Assembly (NCBI GenBank): GCA_037951105.1
Contig: JBAMJV010009021.1
Location: forward strand, 1-64,000
Origin: Echinarachnius parma
Taxonomy: Eukaryota; Echinodermata; Echinoidea; Clypeasteroida; Echinarachniidae
Direction of reading: 5' to 3'
Length of the DNA: 64,000 nucleotides
This document shows, in pieces, positions 58,386-64,000 of the stretch. Every line of letters starts with the position of its first letter. Position 1 is the first letter of the stretch. A program made the translations under genes and the position numbers. The notes under the pieces are model-generated. The model did not search any database, was not told the DNA's origin, and saw nothing but the letters and a program-made list of their open reading frames with translations.

Positions 58386-61300
58386 CTGCAAAAGAGTGAA
58401 TATAAACAAAAATTGAAACAAATAAAAATAGGCTTTGCCGGGAATCGAATCCCAGACCTCCAGATTGTTAGACCGGTGCTCAACCATCAAGCTCGATGGT
58501 TGAGCACCGGTCTAGCCATCAGGAGGATTTGACAAATACAAACAAACAAGGCGATAGCCGTAATGTGTCTCGCCCAATTGCGCGCATTCATGCCAACGAA
58601 GTTTGGTTACAAACAGATGCAGGGTTGGACAGTTATCAACCCTAATAGGCTCTTACCTCTTGACCTCATTTGACCTTTGACCTACTTATGTGACCTTTGA
58701 CCCCAGAATATCATGGAGGCCATTATAAGGCATCTACCAATCAAGTTTGGTTACAAACAGATGCAGGGTTGGAAAGTTATTCAAATTTTGTAAGCGTCAC
58801 GGACGGACAGACGGACGGCGGACGCAATTTGGATCCCTTAGTCTCCCTCCACCTACGGTGGGCTCGACAAAAAACATGAGGGGAAAATCAATGAAAAAAA
58901 TTAAGAAATACATATGATGTGTGCCCATCCAATAATTTGCATGCCCCCCCCCCCCCCCCCCAACCATGCTACTCGACCGGTTCAGTGACTTACCTGTAAT
59001 GACTGTGTCGCCCTCGTAGTTGAATGCGCAGCTGAATATCTCGTCCGTGTGTCCCTCCAATGTCTGCAGACATTGCCCTGTGAGTGGATCCCACACCATG
59101 GCGGTCTTATCTGCACTGGCTGTGAGCAGCTTGGTTCCTTGTGGGTTGAAGCAAATCTAATTCAGAAATGAATTGAAGGATCAGGTTATTGCCAGTAATG
59201 TATTCACACACAAGACATTTTTAGGACTAACCAAGAAAGTATACCTCATAAATGGTCTAATTTGGCCCGAAAAATTGATATCAATTATTTCAAGGCTCCT
59301 TGATAACAAAATTGACTAATTTCATCAAACTGTATGCCTTTTCTAAAGAACTGTTTCAACAATTTTACAAAGAAACTAACAGCTTTCATTAATAGTTAGG
59401 TCCAACTTAGAGTTAAGTTCTACTTTGAAACTTTGTGAAACATCGCCCTGGTTCTGAAGACGCGGGGCTGCTCTCTACATGCCTACTAGAGTTGACGACA
59501 AACTCCTTTGAATATAGCATGGTTGCCATAAGCTAAAAGTTGAGAGCTTGGAACTGATCATAATTATTAACCTGTTCCCAATGAGTTTATGAAATCCCCA
59601 TAGACTTTGTACACAACCCACTCGATTCCCATGGTCAAGGGGTTAAGTGAATTGTGTGGAAAATATTACTTTAAATTAGACGAACAGGGCCTGATTTCAG
59701 GATTTTGCATGAAAATAGGGGAATTCCTAATAAAAAGTGATTTACTGACAATACAAACCTTTGATATTTCTCCTGCATGCCCTTCTAATTTACAGATGCA
59801 CTGGTGGGTAACGGCATTGTACACTCTAGCTGTACCTGTTGAGAAGGGACAAAAAAGACAAATATTCTCATAAATCTTTTAGAGAGTATCACTGCTTTAC
59901 GAGCTACCTCTGTAGATGGTGATTCGCAACAAATCCATCTGATGCATTTTTGCTCATTTCTCTGCCAAAAAAACATCCAATTAACATGAAATGTTCACAC
60001 ATTATTTTGTGGACTTATATCAGATCACACCAATACACATTTTAATTATCACTCAACACTTTTTGCACTTATTAACAAAGTTACTAGATCCATTAAAGGC
60101 ATAAGAAGAACCCCCTCTCCCCCCCCCCCCCCCCTTAAATCACACATCCACAAGAACTCACTGTCTGCCGATGCTGATGCTATATACTGTCCCGTGAAGT
60201 CAAACACCACGTCCAAGATCTCGTCGTCATGACCTCTGAGGTTGCCGACGCACTTGCCTGACGCGGCGTCCCAGATCTTGCACGTCTTGTCCATGGATCC
60301 CGTGACAATCAGCGAACAGTCATAGTTGAACTGGGCGGAGCTTATCTCGCCTCGATGACCAATCAGGGTGTGGATGCGTCTGTTGTAGGTATAGATCAAA
60401 TTAAATCATTCTCTTTCAAATGTCTTCTTTGCGCTTCATTCACGCATGCAGGCAGTGGCGTAGCTACTTGATTTAAACATTCAAAGGCATACAGGGAAAA
60501 CAACCGAAACACAGAGCGTGCCTCAAATAATTTGCATGCCCCCCCACCCCCCTTCAATCAGTCCAAATGACACTGCATGCAGGTATGATAATGCATGGAT
60601 ATATATGGATAAATGTACAGTATACAATGGCTGGTAAACAATTTTGCAACCCCTTGGCCCCGATTGTAAGTAAGTTACAATCAATTGTAAGGTCAGAAAA
60701 TGTGTGCGTTTCAACCAATCAGATTTGCGCATTTAGAACACATGATCTGACTTACAATTAATTGTAACTTACAATCGATTGTATCTTTTTCTGCAACAGG
60801 GTCCTTGAGGTTCTGAGTCAAACCCAGGCATGTTAATTCGTTCCGAAAGCACAATGCATTAGGGGGGGGGGGGGGGGGGGAGGGCAGAGCATTGTTCACA
60901 AACAATGCTCACCGCCCAGATGCATTGTGTTTTCCGAACGAATTGACGCCTCTGGTCAAACCTTAGGAATAATAACGACCACCTGTCTATAGCAGCGATC
61001 CTGCCTATATTGAAAGTCTGAGTCATGTCGGTTATTTTATAAAATTGGGTCCCGGCGGATTTGAATCTGTCTACATCCGGTCCACCTAAATAAAAACAAA
61101 AATGCATGGCCCGTTGACAACAGGATCTGGTGCACGTTCAGGTTGGCATCCGACATGCCGGTTTCCGACCGTCACTATAGGGGTGCACCAATTTTAGGTG
61201 CGCCAGTTCAGGGAAAACACAACTGGGGCCCGTTTGTGATGGTCAGGAACCAGTGTGATCGACCGAACTGACCCAGCATTGCTATAGAGGCCCCTGAAAG

Positions 61301-62657
61301 TGATCAACTGCAGAGAAAATACAAAACAAAAAACAATCTTACCTTCCTGTGTTTACATCCCAAACTGAGACGGTGTGATCGAAAGAACCGGTGATGACTT
61401 TGTCTCCCGTTGTGTTGAAGGATAGCGAGATGATTTCAGCTGAATGACCCTGCAAATGAAACAAAACAAAACAAAACTTGTGTTAAAAAAAAGAAGACTT
61501 TGTTAAGAAGCTTACATGCTTGTTTATTATCTTATTCCAACCATGACTAGCATTTGTAAATCTGTGCATTCTCACACAATCTACAGCTTATAAAGTAAAA
61601 TTCTCCTAATATATCGTACACAAAGTTTGGTCTATTTGGAAATTACGAATCATGTACAAAATAACACATAACATGTATATTAAGAAAAAAGGAATCAAAA
61701 TTTAAGAAACAATCAGACTTATACAACAATATACAATATACACTTAGGTGACAATACCTGTACATGCTCAAACAAGTAAGGGGGTATCCCACTGAGCGGC
61801 GAACGTTTGCGAATATAGCAAATTTGGGATTTCGCCAGGATTCGTTAACGGTTGCAAAAGGTTCGTTAACGGTCGCAAACGGTTGCAAGAAAATTCACAA
61901 ACGGTTTTAATTGTCGCAAACAGTTTTTCTTGTCGCAAAGAAATTTTGGACATGTTCAAAATTTCTTTGCGAATTTATTTTTTCGCAAACAGTTGCAAAC
62001 GTTCGCAAACGGTTTTAAGACGGTGTCGCTAACGTTCGCCAATGCTAGCGATTACATGACCATATGGTTCCTAAATGCAATCGACCCATTGAGCGGCGAA
62101 TGCTTACGAACGTTTGCGAATTTTGGATTCGCCAACTTTTCTGACAAATGTTGGTAAAAATCAGGGTGGCAGAGGCAAACCCTGATTTTCGCTAACATTC
62201 GCTAACATTCGTCAGAAAAGTTGGCGAATCCAAAATTTGCAAAATTCGCTAACGTTCGCAAACGTTCGCCTCTCAGTGGGATACCCCCTTTAGGGATCAA
62301 GCGATGAAATACAAATTATACCCGAGCACTCTAAATTTACTTTCTTTGAATACAGTAATACCGATTAATACAAAGTTGACAGTATCAAAGCACCTAGCTC
62401 TCTTGATATTATGTTGAAATATAAAAGTTGAAATTTACAAATTGAAATATAAATTTATAAATATGTTTTCATCTTCAGATAACTTTCTAATTTATGTTTT
62501 AGTTAATATAGGTCTATCTAGATACTAATTTGTTAACATTATTTCTCACCGATAATGTGCATATCTCAGCACCAGTTTTGATGTCCCATAGCTTAGCTGT
62601 AGTGTCCATACTACCAGTAGCTATCACAGTACTTTGTGGGTTAAATGCCAGACAGAC
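58351..62657 (-). CDS. DAW1: Dynein assembly factor with WD repeats 1 (ODA16), 3' part
   Basis: WD40 beta-propeller adaptor that links outer-arm dynein to intraflagellar transport; acts in the cytoplasm and cilium. Exons in window: 62550-62657, 61343-61449, 60162-60379, 59759-59835, 58994-59156, 58351-58385. Phases agree throughout, giving the C-terminal 235 residues of about 415. Near-identical family segments: [75 protein letters not shown], and the terminal [11 protein letters not shown]. Each WD repeat has its GH and WD dipeptides, except that VW or VY replaces a few. The first exon here enters in phase 0 and its 5' neighbours lie beyond 64000, so the gene is cut by the window edge. Confidence 0.93.
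58430..58515 (-). mobile_element. tRNA-like SINE head with inverted A-box arm
   Basis: On the minus strand GATGGTTGAGCACCGGTC is followed by a B box GGGATTCGATTCCC, as in tRNA-derived SINEs. The A-box half recurs inverted immediately to the right, giving a perfect GACCGGTGCTCAACCATC palindrome across 58471-58514. Lies upstream of the DAW1 last exon, in its final intron. Confidence 0.6.
58516..58993. other. DAW1 last intron, repeat part
   Basis: Two direct copies of AAGTTTGGTTACAAACAGATGC (58600-58622, 58742-58765), a TGACCTTTGACC-rich stretch and a GGACGGACAGACGGACG motif, typical of SINE/LINE bodies. A C run near 58946-58961. Confidence 0.6.
58994..59156 (-). CDS. DAW1: DAW1 penultimate exon
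   Basis: 163 nt, phase 0 to 1. [20 protein letters not shown], then [20 protein letters not shown]; donor ACAG|GTAAGT. Confidence 0.92.
59759..59835 (-). CDS. DAW1: DAW1 exon, 77 nt
   Basis: Phase 1 to 0. [20 protein letters not shown], then GEISK; acceptor CTCAACAG, donor AAG|GTTTGT. Confidence 0.9.
60162..60379 (-). CDS. DAW1: DAW1 exon, 218 nt, two WD repeats
   Basis: Phase 2 to 1. [59 protein letters not shown]; acceptor CTACAACAG, donor GACA|GTGAGT. Confidence 0.93.
60453..60575. mobile_element. hAT-type MITE, 123 bp, with 8-bp duplication
   Basis: Left end CAGTGGCGTAGCTAC, right end GACACTG (decayed), flanked on both sides by CATGCAGG (60445-60452, 60576-60583). C run and CAATCAGTCC inside, as in 27029-27208. 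In a DAW1 intron. Confidence 0.85.
60584..61342. other. DAW1 intron, repeats only
   Basis: An inverted TTACAATCGATTG/TTACAATCAATTG pair brackets 60666-60782. A 20-base G run at 60861-60880 lies between AATGCATT-type inverted arms (GTTCCGAAAGCACAATGCAT). No exon. Confidence 0.6.
61343..61449 (-). CDS. DAW1: DAW1 exon, 107 nt
   Basis: Phase 0 to 2. [20 protein letters not shown], then [15 protein letters not shown]; acceptor TTTGCAG, donor GAAG|GTAAGA. Confidence 0.93.
61779..62290. mobile_element. TA-flanked inverted-repeat MITE, AGGGGGTATCCCACTGAG family
   Basis: Ends AGGGGGTATCCCACTGAGCG and CTCAGTGGGATACCCCCTT, TA on both sides. The interior repeats TTCGCAAACGGTTGCAAA words. 512 bp, in a DAW1 intron; single copy here. 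Confidence 0.87.
62550..62657 (-). CDS. DAW1: DAW1 exon, 108 nt, first in window
   Basis: Phase 0 at both ends. [20 protein letters not shown], then [16 protein letters not shown]; acceptor AATTGCAG, donor TCG|GTGAGA. No earlier exon was seen between 62658 and 64000. Confidence 0.93.
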
Positions 62658-62965
62658 CTGCAATTAGGTTAACAAAATTAAAAAACAATGGATATTAGTG
62701 ACGAACATTTATATATTATAAAGTATATTATAAAGTACTTTCAGGACTGGTCCTGAAAATACTCGGGTTTGGGTCAATGGAGAATGCATGTTAACTATAG
62801 CAAAATCAATCAGCTCCGAACGGGTTAAGCTGTCGATAACTGGTCTTGTAAACACTCTGGCTGAGGGTCTGTTAAAAGTAGGGAATGCATGTTATCACCA
62901 AATCAACATACTTTTATTAACTGTTGCATAGTGACCAAATGGCCAAATGAGCAGCAGGATATTAA

Positions 62966-63384
62966 AGGGTACCACCACCCAAAAATAATATTCTTATCAA
63001 AGAAAGGTAACATCTTTAGTATTCCATTCCATCAACAAGTTCACAAGAATTTGTTTCTAGAAAAAAAATATATAACTGGAAAACGCATCACCATTCTAAA
63101 GCATGCGTTCATGCGGTCTGAATTGCGAATACTAATGTGTGCAGACCGAACGAATCGCCCGGGAATCTATTGTCTACAAACGTACGCGTGAATAGCATTG
63201 GCGCACTCGCAAACGGTTGGCCCGTATGGAACCAGGAAATAGAAGTGGTTCCGTAAGTGGTGGAAATTAATTGCTTTGTTTATAATTTTATACAACCCTT
63301 TGCAAAATGTTGGGGATCTATTTGATATCACAAAACGGTACCAAAACATATAATAATGTGTTGTTCGTTGCCTGGTGGTCCCCT
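62966..63384. mobile_element. TTAA-flanked MITE, AGGGTACCACCACCC family, copy 2
   Basis: TTAA at 62962-62965 and 63385-63388; ends AGGGTACCACCACCCAAAAA and TTGCCTGGTGGTCCCCT. Aligns with 35475-35897 along its length. Confidence 0.88.
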
Positions 63385-63639
63385 TTAAGTGGTCACTGCA
63401 TACGGCAGGGGGAGTCTCATCTCTTCTTTCTTCAGGGGATTTCCCTCCAGAAAAAAAAAAACATTGTTCATATTTGAACCTGACCAACTGCATGTAGAGG
63501 CAAGTACATTTCATGTTAACCCATTTAACACTTGTTCAAATTTTTGTAGAATGTGTATACACTCTGAAAACACTCTGGCAGGAGAATAGATGTTCATGTA
63601 CATGTAGTGCTTGAAATAAGCAATGCATGGCACTGCATG

Positions 63640-63750
63640 GTCCGGGCCACTAAAAATGAGCTTTGGGCCACGAAATTATAATAATAATAATGCATTTATA
63701 ATGCACATTTCACATATGTCTCTACTATGCGCTGTAAGAAATTGAAATAG
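63640..63750 (-). mobile_element. LINE 3' tail fragment
   Basis: On the minus strand, CTTACAGCGCATAGTAGAG then CATTATAAATGCATTATTAT, similar in layout to the LINE tail at 12118-12172. Ends in an ATT repeat. Confidence 0.5.
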
Positions 63751-63792
63751 AAGAAAGAAAAGTTCAACATACTCTACTGCGTATTAATTATT

Positions 63793-64000
63793 ATATTCCA
63801 CATACTAAGAATCTTGCTCTACGATTGGTCAAAAGTTAATCACGTGATGAAATATAGTTTTGCCCATTCGTTACACTCTGTAGATATCTTGGGTGAAAGT
63901 GCGTTGCACTCACTAGATAAAAAGTACTATCTACACTCCGCGGTTGCATGCCATTGAATTGAATACCAATAAGTGGCGCGATAACTCTATGCGCGCGGTT
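63793..64000 (+). repeat. Second copy of the Crypton-associated upstream module
   Basis: Plus-strand copy of 51760-52012 (TCTTGCTCTACGATTGGTCA, GTGCGTTGCACTCACTAGAT, GCGCGATAACTCTATGCGCG), running off the window edge. If it is a 5' module, the gene it belongs to would start just past 64000. Confidence 0.7.

Overview
The window is nuclear DNA from an intron-rich, AT-rich animal genome. The genes have small vertebrate-like exons with GT-AG introns, sit far apart, and are embedded in many microsatellites, C/G homopolymer runs and short inverted-repeat (MITE-like) elements. Protein similarities (SLC2A/GLUT, a histamine N-methyltransferase-like family, DAW1/ODA16) fit a marine deuterostome invertebrate such as an echinoderm, hemichordate or cephalochordate. 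The exact group is an inference and I am not sure of it. No bacterial, viral or organellar gene was recognised.

Left third (1204-21850, minus strand): one complete SLC2A/GLUT-type major facilitator gene that I could assemble into 12 phase-consistent coding exons (518 residues). It keeps the GLUT exon pattern, the NQT glycosylation site of loop 1, the GRR motif of loop 8-9 and the PETR motif at the C-terminus. It has lost most residues that contact sugar in GLUT1, including the PIPW motif of helix 10, so it may carry something else. Its introns hold a five-member tRNA-Asp(GUC) array (6149-8374), a LINE 3' end, a tRNA-derived SINE and many MITEs.

Middle (25505-48365, plus strand): three tandem copies of a histamine N-methyltransferase-like (class I SAM methyltransferase) gene, each with three coding exons and the same intron phases (1,1). 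Copies A (26109-29171) and B (32981-35400) are intact. Copy C (40869-48365) has a one-base deletion in the SAM-binding glycine loop and a 6.2-kb repeat-filled first intron, so it looks like a pseudogene. The sequence upstream of the three copies is also similar, so promoter and gene were duplicated together.

Right end (58351-62657 and beyond, minus strand): the last six exons (235 residues) of DAW1/ODA16, the WD-repeat adaptor that carries outer-arm dynein into cilia; its 5' exons lie past 64000. Between the methyltransferase cluster and DAW1 are MITEs and a frameshifted, truncated Crypton/KIAA1958-like tyrosine-recombinase-domain remnant (51166-51623). The upstream module of that remnant recurs at the right edge of the window.

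Nothing shows that the three gene loci work together in one pathway. The most striking feature of the region is its transposable-element content. It includes several unrelated inverted-repeat families that all sit at TTAA, hAT elements with perfect 8-bp target duplications, large fold-back elements, and a 15-bp C-rich minisatellite present at three places around the methyltransferase cluster.
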